Origin: an uncultured Saprospiraceae bacterium
Lineage (GTDB): Bacteria > Bacteroidota > Bacteroidia > Chitinophagales > Saprospiraceae
Assembly (NCBI GenBank): GCA_937981555.1
Contig: CALJOK010000074.1
Coordinates: 95,761-159,760 of the forward strand
DNA length: 64,000 bases
Reading direction: 5' to 3'
Below, in pieces: positions 28,855 through 38,854 of this stretch. Below the pieces are notes generated by a model. It did not search any database and had not been told where the DNA came from. It worked only from the letters and a program-made list of their open reading frames with translations. The stretch's first letter is position 1. Each line of letters starts with the position of its first letter. The translations under genes and the position numbers were made by a program.

Positions 28855-31833
28855 TTAGAATGATGCATTCAATCCAAATACAAACGTTCTTGCAGATGGA
28901 TAAGGAATATACTCAATACCAGAAGAAGGAACTCCATTAACCAAGTTAACAGTATTAACCTCTGGATCAAATCCAGTATAATCAGTAATGATAAATAAAT
29001 TCTGCCCTGTCAATGTAACACCTACTCCTTTAAATGGTCCTACATCTCCAAAACTATAACCAATTGTAGCGTTCGCTAATTTAGTGAATGAACCATCCTC
29101 AATGTAACGAGAAGAAGCAGCAATTGGATTTGCTTTACTTTCTTGTACACCACCACCAATTAAATTAGCATCAACATTTCTATTTCCTAAATTACCAATA
29201 GGAATAACTGACATCTTAGTATTGTTGAACAATTGGTGTCCATAAGCTCCATTAAAGTTTAATGATGCGAATATTTTTCCAGCATTAAGATTCAAAGAAA
29301 GACCTGCAATAACATCAGCGTTAGGATCACCAAAAGATTCTTGTAATTCACCGTCGTTTACATATTCACTAGTACCTGATTCGCTAATGCCTGTAAAATT
29401 ACGTGTTTGATATGTGTTCAATGGTAATCCATTAGACATTACTTGGACAGTAGCTCCAGAAGAACCTTGACCGAATAGTTGACCAACAAGTAAATCTGCA
29501 CCCTCATAACCACGGAATTCATTGTTCAAAAATGCTAAATTAAGTCCTACACTCAATTGTAAATCGCGTTTGTTTATTACATAACCAGTCAAGCCTATTT
29601 CTACACCACTATTATATACTTCACCTGCGATATTTTGCCATGCACGAACTGCAGGACCAGGCTCTGATACAAATGGGTCTAATAATAAGTCATCAGTTAA
29701 TCTATTAAAATACTCAACAGAACCTGTTAAAGCATAGTCAAATAAAGCAAAATCAAGACCTACGTTAAGAGTAGTAGATGTTTCCCATTTTAGATCTGGG
29801 TTAGCAACATTCAATTGTTGTACACCACCATTACCTAATAAGTCAAATAATTCTTGAGAAGCACCAGAAGGGAACTCTTGGTTTCCTGTTTTTCCCCAAC
29901 CTACTCTCAAAGCTAAATTGTCAAATGCACCATCATTTAAGAATCCTTCTTTATGTAAATTCCAACGGAAAGCTACAGACGGAAAGACACCGTATTTATT
30001 ATTATCACCAAATTTAGTAGAACCATCAGCACGTACTGTCGCTGTAAATAAATATTTTTCTGAAACATTTAAATTCACTCGACCAAAGTAAGATTGTAAC
30101 TCACTAATTGGATCTGCAAATGAAAATATCTCTCGATTACCATTAGCACCATTCTGTAACGCATTAGAGTTGGTAAAATCAATAATAGAAAAACCTTTAC
30201 CTGACATTCCACTTCCTGAAAAGTCAAACTTTTGATATTCGTAACCTACCAAAACATCTAAGCCAATGCTAGAACTTAATTGGTCAGAATAATTCAATGT
30301 ATGCGTGTGTAATTGAGTGGTTAAAGTTCTTTCCGAACGCCCAGCCCAACCTTCATTTTCAATTCCTTCCAAGTTCAAATTTCCTGAAATTTCACCTACT
30401 GATTTACCAACACCATGATTGATACCAAAGCGATATCGGTATTGTATTTTATCCGTCAGATTAACATATGGAGAAATACTTCCCAATAATGTAGTTGTGT
30501 TTGCAACTTCATTATGTGCTTCCAACATGTGTAATGGGTTAACCGTTGTAGCACCAACTGTTGCATTTGTACTATTATTGGTAGCGGTTGTGAAATCACC
30601 ATTTGACATCAATGGAATAGTTGGATTCCATTGTAAAGCTTGGCCAATTAAGTTCCCTCTAAAACCTGCATTTGTACCCGCTGGAGCGATTTGCTCTTTT
30701 GCATGAGATGCGATTACCAATACATCCATTCCAACCTTGTTATCAAGAAATTCATAGTTAGAATTCAATGCAGCATTGTAACGCTTAAGACCTGACTCTT
30801 TGATAATACCGTCTTGATCATGTAAACCTAATGATACCCGATAATTACCATTCTCTGAACCACCTCCAATAGATAATCCATAACGCTGAGTAATCCCAGT
30901 TTGAATGATCTCATCAAAAGCATCTACATTTCCTCCGCCGTCTCCATCTGTCAATCCGTAATCAGATAATGCAGAACGATATTCATTACCATCAAGTACA
31001 TTATATTTCTTCAAAACATTACTTGTTCCTAAACTGACATTAAAATCAACAGTAGGCTCTTGAGATCGTCCTTTTTTAGTAGTAACGATTACAACACCAT
31101 TGGCACCACGAGAACCGTAAATAGCGGCTGATGATGCATCTTTCAATACAGCAATAGATTCAATGTCGTTTGGATTTAAAAAGTTTAATGGATTGGAATT
31201 AGGGATATCCCCCGTGTCTCCTGGGCTAGAAGGTAAACCCGCTCTAGCTGATCGTCCATCCAATGGAACACCATCAATTACAAATAATGGATTAGCACCT
31301 GCTCGAATTGAGTTATTACCCCGAATCTTGATAGTAGATTCTCCTCCAGGTTGTCCACTATTGTTAACAACGTTTACTCCTGGTAATCGTCCTTGAATCA
31401 ATTGATCCGCAGCAACTACGATCCCTTTATTGAAATCTTTCGATTCCAATGATGAAACAGATCCTGTAAGGTCTGATCGTTTAGATGAACCATAGCCAAT
31501 AACCACAACTTCATCAATTAAAGCACCTTCTGACATGGAGACATTGACAACATTAGATGCTCCAAGTGCTACTTTTTGTGAAGCATAACCTGTGTAAGTA
31601 AATTCCAACTCAGTTGCTCCAGCTGGAACTTCAAGTGAATAGGTTCCATCAATTTCAGTTGAAGTACCTGAATCTGTTCCAACAGCAAGAACATTAGCTC
31701 CGATTAGAGCCTCCCCTGTTTTGGCGTCTGTAATTGTACCTGAAATGGTACGTTGTGCTGATGCATAAGAGCACAGCAGAAACATTAAGGCTGACAAAGT
31801 CAATCCTTTCATAACGTTAAATCTAAATTCCAT
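28855..31833 (-). CDS. susC: SusC/RagA-family TonB-dependent transporter
   Basis: A 992-residue outer-membrane barrel. A signal peptide ends CSYASAQ; an internal ATG at 31812 is an alternative start. The N-terminal carboxypeptidase-D-like plug extension (ISGTITDAKTGEALIGANVLA) is followed by a TonB-box region, EVVVIGYGSSKRSDLTGS, the standard SusC hallmark. The plug domain contains GRLPGVNVVNNSGQPGG and IKIRGNNSI, followed by VLKDASSAAIYGSRGANGVVIVTTKKG. The barrel ends in a terminal Phe (FGLNASF). It imports oligosaccharides with its SusD partner using TonB energy. It is the first gene of the leftward sugar locus. Confidence 0.95.
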   Translation of the reverse strand: MEFRFNVMKGLTLSALMFLLCSYASAQRTISGTITDAKTGEALIGANVLAVGTDSGTSTEIDGTYSLEVPAGATELEFTYTGYASQKVALGASNVVNVSMSEGALIDEVVVIGYGSSKRSDLTGSVSSLESKDFNKGIVVAADQLIQGRLPGVNVVNNSGQPGGESTIKIRGNNSIRAGANPLFVIDGVPLDGRSARAGLPSSPGDTGDIPNSNPLNFLNPNDIESIAVLKDASSAAIYGSRGANGVVIVTTKKGRSQEPTVDFNVSLGTSNVLKKYNVLDGNEYRSALSDYGLTDGDGGGNVDAFDEIIQTGITQRYGLSIGGGSENGNYRVSLGLHDQDGIIKESGLKRYNAALNSNYEFLDNKVGMDVLVIASHAKEQIAPAGTNAGFRGNLIGQALQWNPTIPLMSNGDFTTATNNSTNATVGATTVNPLHMLEAHNEVANTTTLLGSISPYVNLTDKIQYRYRFGINHGVGKSVGEISGNLNLEGIENEGWAGRSERTLTTQLHTHTLNYSDQLSSSIGLDVLVGYEYQKFDFSGSGMSGKGFSIIDFTNSNALQNGANGNREIFSFADPISELQSYFGRVNLNVSEKYLFTATVRADGSTKFGDNNKYGVFPSVAFRWNLHKEGFLNDGAFDNLALRVGWGKTGNQEFPSGASQELFDLLGNGGVQQLNVANPDLKWETSTTLNVGLDFALFDYALTGSVEYFNRLTDDLLLDPFVSEPGPAVRAWQNIAGEVYNSGVEIGLTGYVINKRDLQLSVGLNLAFLNNEFRGYEGADLLVGQLFGQGSSGATVQVMSNGLPLNTYQTRNFTGISESGTSEYVNDGELQESFGDPNADVIAGLSLNLNAGKIFASLNFNGAYGHQLFNNTKMSVIPIGNLGNRNVDANLIGGGVQESKANPIAASSRYIEDGSFTKLANATIGYSFGDVGPFKGVGVTLTGQNLFIITDYTGFDPEVNTVNLVNGVPSSGIEYIPYPSARTFVFGLNASF

Positions 31834-32218
31834 ACAGTTTCACGTTTTGATTATTAAAAATTGTTAAATAAAAAATAAAAACAGCTTCGTTGATTTTTAG
31901 CTATTTGTAAAAATTAATAAAAGGAAAAAATCCTCCCTTTTTATTAATGTAATTATAGCTAAGAAAAATCGCTTATTTTATTTTCTCAGCAATCAAGTTG
32001 TAGTACCTTATTTTATTAAAAATTGATACATTTCTGCAACTAAACAACTGATAATCAATTACTTACAATTCATTTACTATTGAATTAAAAACGGGTTGTA
32101 GAAGGTTTGTAGAAGGTATTTTACACAGAAAATATATAGTTCATATAAAACTTGGGGTATTTTCTGGTAATTTTCCGTTGATGATTTTTTACCAACTTCT
32201 AATAAATAAAACAAAATA
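31834..32218. promoter_or_regulatory. Divergent susC / symporter control region
   Basis: This 385-bp AT-rich region separates the divergent susC and sodium/solute symporter genes. An imperfect inverted repeat lies at 31913-31948 (attaataaaagga with its complement plus a small bulge), in what would be the susC leader. A perfect tandem repeat of ttgtagaaggt is at 32096-32106 and 32107-32117, a plausible regulator site. No clear TAnnTTTG box could be assigned to either gene. Confidence 0.4.
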
Positions 32219-34048
32219 GTGGACTCAAAACTTGAAACCATAGACATCTCTATAATGGTGTTATATGCCATATTTATTATCGGATATGGACTATATCATG
32301 CCAAGAGAAAAAATTCGGAAGAATACTTTTTAGCAGGAAGGAATATGATTTGGCCCATTGTTGGGATTTCTCTCTTTGCCGCAAATATTTCTAGTTCAAC
32401 CTTGGTTGGTTTAGCTAGTTCAGCTTTTCAAACTGATACTCATGTATTTAATTATGAATGGTTAGCGGCAGTTATTTTAGTATTTTTTGCTATTTTCTTT
32501 TTGCCATTTTATTTGAAATCTAAAGTGTACACTATGCCTGAATTTTTGGAAAGAAGGTATGATGTGCGTTCTAGGTATTATTTCTCATTCATAACTATTG
32601 TTGGAAATGTAATTATTGATACAGCAGCAGCAATGTATGTAGGGTTGATCATTTTGAAGTTAATGTTTCCTCAAATGTCTTCTCAAATGATTGTGATGAT
32701 TTTAGCATTTGCAGCAGCAGCATATACTATTCCAGGAGGATTAAATTCGGTCATCCAGACAGAAGTCATTCAAGCCATTCTACTTGTTTTAGGATCGATA
32801 CTATTAACCTATTTTGCATTTGAACAAGTTGGGGGTTGGTCAGGTATGATGGCTGGATTAGATGCAAAAGGAGCTGCGGGTGAATTATTATCAAAACAAC
32901 AAGATGGTTCATTTAGGCAACTTACTGGTTCTGAAGAAACACTTAGTATGGTTCGACCTGCGGGTGATGGATTTATGCCATGGACAGGTTTGGTATTTGG
33001 AGCTCCTATTCTTGGATTTTATTTTTGGGCTAATAATCAATTTATGGTTCAAAGGATTCTAGGTGCAAAAGATGTGAACCATGGAAGATGGGGAGCTTTA
33101 TTTGCTGGTCTTCTAAAATTGCCCGTAATCTTCATTATGGTTTTACCAGGAACGATGGCTATACTTTTATTTTCTGATTTGGATATGAGTTTTATGAATT
33201 ATATGATTGACAATCCAGATTCAGCCGTAGGCGGAAAAATACCTTGTCCCAATTTGAAAGATTGTCCCAATGCAACTTACCCTCTTTTATTATTTAAACT
33301 TTTACCAAATGGAGTCTTAGGATTAGTCTTAGCTGGTTTGTTAGCAGCAATGATGTCAAGTATCTCAGCTACTTTTAATTCAGCTTCCACTTTGTTTACT
33401 ATGGATTTTGTGCAAAAATATAATCCAAAAATTTCGAGTCAAAAATTAGTTAGGGTTGGACAAATCACAACTTTGGTCTTAGTAGTCTTTGCAGCACTTT
33501 GGGCTCCTCAAATTGAAAGATTTGGATCTCTCTGGGAATATTTACAAATCGTACTATCTTATATCGCACCACCTGTAGCAGCTACTTTCTTGGTAGGTTT
33601 ATTTTATAAAAGAGCAAATGGAAATGGCTCAATAGCAGGGCTATTGACAGGTTTTGTAATTGCTGCTATTATGGTTATTGCATCAGTCATGGAAAGCTAT
33701 GGAAGTACTGCAGGATGGATCGTGTTTTTAAAGGGAATTCATTTTTTACATTTTACTACCTACTTATTTCTGATTTGCTCATTGGTAATAATATTAGTTA
33801 GTTTATTGACTGAAGCACCTAAGGAAATTTTTATGCGAACTGCCTCAATGGATGATGTAAAACAACTTGGAGGAAATGTAAAAGGGGGAGATCTTATTGA
33901 AGATAAATTAGAAAATTATATCTGGAAAAAATCCATTTTCCACGAGGAGACAGAAGAGTTAAAAGAAACTATTTGGTATTTAAATTACAGATATCAATCG
34001 GTTGTACTATTAATTCTTACTGCTATTCTGGTAGGATTTTTCTGGTAA
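32219..34048 (+). CDS. Sodium/solute symporter (SSS family)
   Basis: A 609-residue inner-membrane permease of the SGLT-like SSS family. It has a hydrophobic first helix, then YHAKRKNSEEYFLAGRNM, ISLFAANISSSTLVGL, YTMPEFLERRYD, the AAYTIPGGLNSVIQTE helix and WANNQFMVQRILGAKD. AAMMSSISATFNSASTLFTMD is the family signature. About 14 membrane segments are visible. The start is GTG at 32219, which keeps a family-typical N-terminus; an ATG at 32252 would truncate the first helix. Probably a sodium-coupled sugar transporter, divergently placed next to susC. The substrate is unknown. Confidence 0.88.
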   Translation: MDSKLETIDISIMVLYAIFIIGYGLYHAKRKNSEEYFLAGRNMIWPIVGISLFAANISSSTLVGLASSAFQTDTHVFNYEWLAAVILVFFAIFFLPFYLKSKVYTMPEFLERRYDVRSRYYFSFITIVGNVIIDTAAAMYVGLIILKLMFPQMSSQMIVMILAFAAAAYTIPGGLNSVIQTEVIQAILLVLGSILLTYFAFEQVGGWSGMMAGLDAKGAAGELLSKQQDGSFRQLTGSEETLSMVRPAGDGFMPWTGLVFGAPILGFYFWANNQFMVQRILGAKDVNHGRWGALFAGLLKLPVIFIMVLPGTMAILLFSDLDMSFMNYMIDNPDSAVGGKIPCPNLKDCPNATYPLLLFKLLPNGVLGLVLAGLLAAMMSSISATFNSASTLFTMDFVQKYNPKISSQKLVRVGQITTLVLVVFAALWAPQIERFGSLWEYLQIVLSYIAPPVAATFLVGLFYKRANGNGSIAGLLTGFVIAAIMVIASVMESYGSTAGWIVFLKGIHFLHFTTYLFLICSLVIILVSLLTEAPKEIFMRTASMDDVKQLGGNVKGGDLIEDKLENYIWKKSIFHEETEELKETIWYLNYRYQSVVLLILTAILVGFFW

Positions 34049-34105
34049 GAAAAAAATTTAAATAATCAAGGAAGATACTTGAAAGTTTAAATTTCATACG
34101 TTTTG

Positions 34106-34139
34106 TGCCTAGCTATCTCACTAGCTAGGCATTTTTTTT
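34106..34139 (+). terminator. Terminator between convergent symporter genes
   Basis: The stem tgcctagct / agctaggca with an 8-base loop is followed by eight T residues. It ends the rightward symporter transcript; its T-run overlaps the stop codon of the convergent symporter. Confidence 0.88.
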
Positions 34140-35715
34140 ACCAGAAAAAGAAAACTATACCGAAAGTTAATATTACTAAAATTATAGACAAAAATCGATA
34201 GTCAATATACCATGGTAATTTATTAACAGCTTCCTCACGCAATCGATATTTCCAAGTTAAATCATTTATATTTTCCATTGCTGGAGGGGAAGAATTCAAA
34301 CTTGAAAAAAAATAAATTCCAATACATAACATAGTCAACAGTCCTGCAATAACTGTAAAATGCAAACTGCCTGTATATCCTGCAAGATGAAGTCCTATAG
34401 AAATAAAACATAAGATATGTCCAAAAACTAAAGTATTTTTTGCAGCAGTAGCTGTTCCTTTTGACCAAAAAACCCCAAATAAAAATATGGTAACAATAGG
34501 AGGGACAATAAATGATAATACAATTTGAACGTAGTTAAATATTCCTTGAAACTTTGAAATTACAGGTGTCCAGATTGCAGCAAAAACCATTAGTACTATA
34601 GTGGCGATTTTTCCATATTGGGCAATTTTTTGTGGGGATAAATCTGGTCGTCTTGGTTGAATAAAATCTAATACGATTAATGTTGAAGAGGAGTTAATGG
34701 TGGAATCTACACTTGACATAATTGCTGCAATTACTCCAGCTAATACAATTCCCATCACACCTGGCGGTAATAATTGAGAAACTACCTCTGCAAAAATCAA
34801 ATCAGGGTTTTCCAATTCAGGAAAAATTGCAACTGCAAATAAACCAGGCATTACCATCAGAAATAATACTGGCAATTTTAAAAAGCCACCGAATAAAGCT
34901 CCCCACCTTGCATGATTTAAATTACGTGCTCCTAGAAATCTTTGACCTATTATTTGAGTGGTACACCAAGCATAAAATCCTAAAATCGGTAATCCAATCA
35001 AAGTACCTAACCAAGGAAGCGTAGGATCATCAATAGGTTTGATCAATGACAATTGGCTAGATGGAATATTGGCTGTTGCTTTTGACCATGAAAAATCAAA
35101 ATGAGCCATTACTGAAAATAAAACAATAAACCCTCCAAATAGAATAATTATAGATTGTAATACATCTGTAAACACTACGGCTTTTAAACCTCCTTTTGCT
35201 GTATATGCTCCTGACAAAACAATGATAATGATATAGGTTTGCCACATGACTAGATTTGGAAAGAACAATTGTAATATCAATACTCCTGCAAATAGCCCTG
35301 CCGCAGTATCTACTATTATGGAAGAAATAATTAGAATAATAGAGACATATCTCCGAGCAAAAGGACTATACCTTTTTTCCAGATATTCAGGAATTGTAGA
35401 TATTTTTGAACGAATAAAAAAGGGTAGAAAAAAAATGGTCATAAAAACTAGAACTAGAGTCGCCATCCATTCATAGTTTGAAACAGAAAGTCCTGTTCGA
35501 TAAGCCTGACCTGATAATCCTATTATAGTTGAACTAGAAACGTTGGAAGCAAAAAGTGAAAATCCAATAGCCCCCCACCCCAATGAACGACCAGCTAAAA
35601 AGAAATCCTTTCCTGTATCACTCTTGGGAGAAAAAATAAAACCAATCATCAATACTATTACAAAATATCCAATGATAATTCCAAGATCAAGATTACTTAT
35701 CTCATAAGTACTCAT
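34138..35715 (-). CDS. Sodium/solute symporter (SSS family)
   Basis: A 525-residue paralogue of the convergent symporter, with the same elements: GKDFFLAGRSLGWGAIGFSLFASNVSSSTIIG, STIPEYLEKRYS, GAYTAKGGLKAVVFTDVLQ, CTTQIIGQRFLGARNLNHARWG and AAIMSSVDSTINSSSTLIVLDFI. It is a multi-pass inner-membrane transporter, about 14 segments. The ATG overlaps the stop of the upstream regulator gene by 4 bp, implying that the regulator controls, or is made with, this transporter. Substrate unknown; sugars are most likely. Confidence 0.88.
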   Translation of the reverse strand: MSTYEISNLDLGIIIGYFVIVLMIGFIFSPKSDTGKDFFLAGRSLGWGAIGFSLFASNVSSSTIIGLSGQAYRTGLSVSNYEWMATLVLVFMTIFFLPFFIRSKISTIPEYLEKRYSPFARRYVSIILIISSIIVDTAAGLFAGVLILQLFFPNLVMWQTYIIIIVLSGAYTAKGGLKAVVFTDVLQSIIILFGGFIVLFSVMAHFDFSWSKATANIPSSQLSLIKPIDDPTLPWLGTLIGLPILGFYAWCTTQIIGQRFLGARNLNHARWGALFGGFLKLPVLFLMVMPGLFAVAIFPELENPDLIFAEVVSQLLPPGVMGIVLAGVIAAIMSSVDSTINSSSTLIVLDFIQPRRPDLSPQKIAQYGKIATIVLMVFAAIWTPVISKFQGIFNYVQIVLSFIVPPIVTIFLFGVFWSKGTATAAKNTLVFGHILCFISIGLHLAGYTGSLHFTVIAGLLTMLCIGIYFFSSLNSSPPAMENINDLTWKYRLREEAVNKLPWYIDYRFLSIILVILTFGIVFFFW

Positions 35716-36371
35716 ATTTTTTGAATATAATTTACAAGATCCTCATCTTTAGATAAATTCATTTTTTTCTTTAATCTATACCTTGCCATTTGTACACTAG
35801 TAGGACTTATTCCCATCAGTCGTGCAATTTCTTTTGTGTTTAATTTCATTCTAATGTATGCACAATGTTTATTATCTGTTTGACTAAGAGAATCGTGAAT
35901 ATTCCCCAATTTAATAAAAAAGTCAGGATGGACATTTTCGAAGTGTAATTTAAAATCATCCCAATTATCATTAAACTGAGCATCTGCTCTGATCATTTTT
36001 TGGATAGCTCGAATGCCGCTTTTTTTATTCGATTTATCCGCAATAATTTCATTCAATTGGGTTGTTATCTTTCTTAATACTTCATTATGTTGACTATTAA
36101 GGAGAATTGAGGTGGTCAATTCTTTATTTTTTAATAATACCTCTTGCCCTAGAAATTGGAGTTCCTCTTGTCGACGTTGCTGTTCATTTTCAATCTTGAT
36201 TATATCAATTTCTTTTTCCAGTAACCGCTGTTTAGCTTGTTCTTTTTCTAAAACTGTTTTTCGTAAAGTAAAAAAATACCAATACATGTATATAAAAAAA
36301 GATAATGCTAATGCAAAAGTCATCACTAATGTAAATTGATAAATTATTACAAAGTTATCTTCAAAATTCAT
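35712..36371 (-). CDS. Membrane-anchored LuxR-type HTH regulator
   Basis: A 219-residue protein. One membrane helix lies at about residues 10-32 (VMTFALALSFFIYMYWYFF). A coiled coil follows at about 35-95, rich in Glu, Lys and Gln (KEQAKQRLLEKEIDIIK). The C-terminus is a GerE/LuxR-like helix-turn-helix (TKEIARLMGISPTSVQMARYRLKKKM, about 178-203). The architecture resembles the output end of Bacteroidota TPR-TM-HTH regulators but lacks the periplasmic sensor part. It overlaps the downstream symporter gene by 4 bp. It may regulate transporter genes; a sensor partner would be needed. Confidence 0.75.
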   Translation of the reverse strand: MNFEDNFVIIYQFTLVMTFALALSFFIYMYWYFFTLRKTVLEKEQAKQRLLEKEIDIIKIENEQQRRQEELQFLGQEVLLKNKELTTSILLNSQHNEVLRKITTQLNEIIADKSNKKSGIRAIQKMIRADAQFNDNWDDFKLHFENVHPDFFIKLGNIHDSLSQTDNKHCAYIRMKLNTKEIARLMGISPTSVQMARYRLKKKMNLSKDEDLVNYIQKI

Positions 36372-36992
36372 TTCCTTTTAATTCTTTAATACCTTCTAAA
36401 ATCATCCAAGAAAAAATTTATACTTATCAATTTTATTGAAGAAGTTCTAATTCAGGTAGTGCATCAATCTATTTATTAATAATTTGGAAAACGTTTTATT
36501 GATAGTCTGAGACAGACATAGCAAATGCGAAAATAGCTTTCTAGCGAGGGAATTTCCAACGCAACAATTCTCAACTAACATATCCTTTTTGAATAGATGT
36601 CATAGCCAAAGTTAATTAAAAATATTTGAAAAAAAGGAGCTAACCTTTCCAATATAATCTATCTATTCTGAAAAAAAATTACCCAAATAATTTCTTGAAT
36701 AATTCTAAAGTATTCTAGATTTGCTTTATAAATTTCGCAACTAGTTCAGAATATAAATATTCTGGAATAGGTTAAGATTACTATCTTCTTGAGGGACGAA
36801 ATGCATAAAAAATTTGCACGTAATCAAGGATTGACATATTCATGTAGATTTGTTAAAGGTTTAAATTAATTAATACTAGTGCTAATGAAAGGAATGAAAA
36901 GAGGTTTATTAATGAAGTAAAAATTAAAAAAAATTGTTTACTTCACTAAAGTAAAAACGCCAAACATATTCGTTTCGAAAAAAACAAAAATT
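36372..36992. other. 620-bp divergent intergenic region
   Basis: No gene seen. AT-rich sequence between the divergent regulator and LRR genes. Matches to the -7 consensus TAnnTTTG on the + strand occur at 36716-36723 and 36845-36852 (both TAGATTTG), and one for the leftward gene (complement of caaagtta) at 36607-36614. None has a well-placed -33 TTTG. Confidence 0.3.
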
Positions 36993-38846
36993 ATGAATCG
37001 CTTATTTTTATTTGTTATAATTATTATCGCTTCCAATTTGATGACTGCTCAAACCAAAGATGCAGCAAAAGATCAAAGTACTTCAGCAGATAACTCCACT
37101 AAAATATATAGATCTTTGCAAAGTGCCTATTTGCAAAAAGAGCAAGTCTACAAGTTACATTTAAGTATGGGTAATGACATTTCAGAATTTCCTGAAATCA
37201 TTTTTTCAATGCCTAACTTAGAAGAACTTTATTTGAATTTTTGTACAATTAAAGAAATACCTGAGGGAATCTCAAAATTAACCAATTTGAAAACCTTAGT
37301 ACTTAATAATAATCAATTGACTAGTTTACCTAAAGATATTGGTACACTAAAACACTTAAATTATTTAAGTGTTTCTGGAAATCAAATTTCAGAATTACCT
37401 GAGACCATAGGAGATTTATCTCAGTTAGAAGGATTAAACCTTAGCTCAAATCAAATAAATAAATTACCCGCTTCTATAGGTAAATTAAAACAACTCAATC
37501 AGTTAAGTATATATGGGAATCAATTGACTTCACTCCCAAAAAGCATCGGTAATTTAATTCATCTGAAAGGGATTCATGCTGAAAGAAATAGACTCACTAG
37601 TATTCCCTCCTCTATCGGTCAACTTTCTCAATTGAACTCACTACGTCTCAGTCAAAATCAACTTACAACCTTACCTGATGAAATAGGACAATTAACTAAC
37701 CTTAGCTACCTTACTCTATATAATAACCAATTAAAAACTCTTCCAAACACTTTTGCTCAACTAACTCAAATACAAGATGTAGATCTACAGCAAAATCAAT
37801 TGGAATATCTACCTGATGCATTAGTAAAGATGGGTAATTTATCATCCATACAATTGGCTCATAATCAAATCAAGGAATTACCATCCTCTCTAGACAAATT
37901 GAAGAATTTAAAAAGGTTAGGCCTCTGGGATAATCAGTTAACGGCTCTACCACAATCAATTGAACAATTAACTAACCTTCAAACTCTCAACCTTAGAAAT
38001 AATAAATTAAAAGAGTTGCCCGAGGAGATTACAAATTTAAAGTCATTAACATCGTTGTGGTTAGCTGAAAATAAATTGACACAATTTCCTGAAAAAATAA
38101 ATCGCTGGTCAAATTTAAATACCTTAGAATTATATAATAATTCACTTTCTGAAGAAGAACAAAATAGAATTAAAAACTTATTACCTAATTGCGCTATTGA
38201 TATTTTTCCAAAGGACAACACTAAATCTGTTTCCTCTAAAAAAATTAAAAACAAAGAAGAGCAAGCTCCTGAATTATTACAGGAAACTCCCCTAACCAAA
38301 TCTTCTAAGCCGAAGAAATCAAAGAACGCTACTCAGCAGCCTTTAAAATTTAAATACAAAAAAACTCTACCTAATAATTGGAATGATACTACATTTACTG
38401 ATTTCCGAAATATAGCCCTTCAGCATATATTAAATGTAGAATTAGGTGAAACGATTGAATTATTCCCAGATGATCAGCTTTATGAAAAAAAGAAATTGAA
38501 AGAAAGACTGACTGAATTTCAGGAGAATTATAATCCAAGCAAATACAAATATGAAAACTGGTCTGTTGGCTTAAGCAGAATACAGTATGCACTAATCAAA
38601 GCCCTTCCTCCTCAACAAAATAAAGTAACTCCTATTCCTCCTAGTCAAATGCATGATTTATTATCTGCTAAAAAAATAGATGAAGCGCTACAACTAGCAA
38701 TTAATTCAGGCTATGAGGATCTTATTCATCAACAAGCACGCTTGAATCGAGCTAAACGAGAATATCTCAAAGGAACAATTACAGAAAATACTTTGAGTAT
38801 AACTTATGCTCGAATTAAACAGGCACTTCAATTTCATTGGAAATAA
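36993..38846 (+). CDS. Exported LRR protein with EAD-like C-terminus
   Basis: A 617-residue protein: signal peptide ending LMTAQ; thirteen near-perfect 23-residue leucine-rich repeats at about 75-373 (pattern LxxLxLxxNQLxxLPxxIxxL) plus a cap; then a Lys/Ser-rich linker. Residues about 445-540 and 553-617 are helical and share RI-YAL or RIKQAL endings. The last one (ALQLAINSGYEDLIHQQARL, then REYLKGTITENTL) resembles effector-associated domain EAD11 of bacterial conflict systems. EADs are expected in the cytoplasm, so an export signal is odd. The LRRs are a ligand-binding solenoid. An alternative is a family-specific C-terminal helical domain. A terminator follows. Confidence 0.8.
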   Translation: MNRLFLFVIIIIASNLMTAQTKDAAKDQSTSADNSTKIYRSLQSAYLQKEQVYKLHLSMGNDISEFPEIIFSMPNLEELYLNFCTIKEIPEGISKLTNLKTLVLNNNQLTSLPKDIGTLKHLNYLSVSGNQISELPETIGDLSQLEGLNLSSNQINKLPASIGKLKQLNQLSIYGNQLTSLPKSIGNLIHLKGIHAERNRLTSIPSSIGQLSQLNSLRLSQNQLTTLPDEIGQLTNLSYLTLYNNQLKTLPNTFAQLTQIQDVDLQQNQLEYLPDALVKMGNLSSIQLAHNQIKELPSSLDKLKNLKRLGLWDNQLTALPQSIEQLTNLQTLNLRNNKLKELPEEITNLKSLTSLWLAENKLTQFPEKINRWSNLNTLELYNNSLSEEEQNRIKNLLPNCAIDIFPKDNTKSVSSKKIKNKEEQAPELLQETPLTKSSKPKKSKNATQQPLKFKYKKTLPNNWNDTTFTDFRNIALQHILNVELGETIELFPDDQLYEKKKLKERLTEFQENYNPSKYKYENWSVGLSRIQYALIKALPPQQNKVTPIPPSQMHDLLSAKKIDEALQLAINSGYEDLIHQQARLNRAKREYLKGTITENTLSITYARIKQALQFHWK

Positions 38847-38854
38847 TCTAATCC

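Noticed and set aside
31913..31948. Imperfect hairpin in the susC leader as a known riboswitch
   Set aside because: The stem is AT-rich and bulged and does not resemble any riboswitch class I know; kept only as part of the intergenic description.
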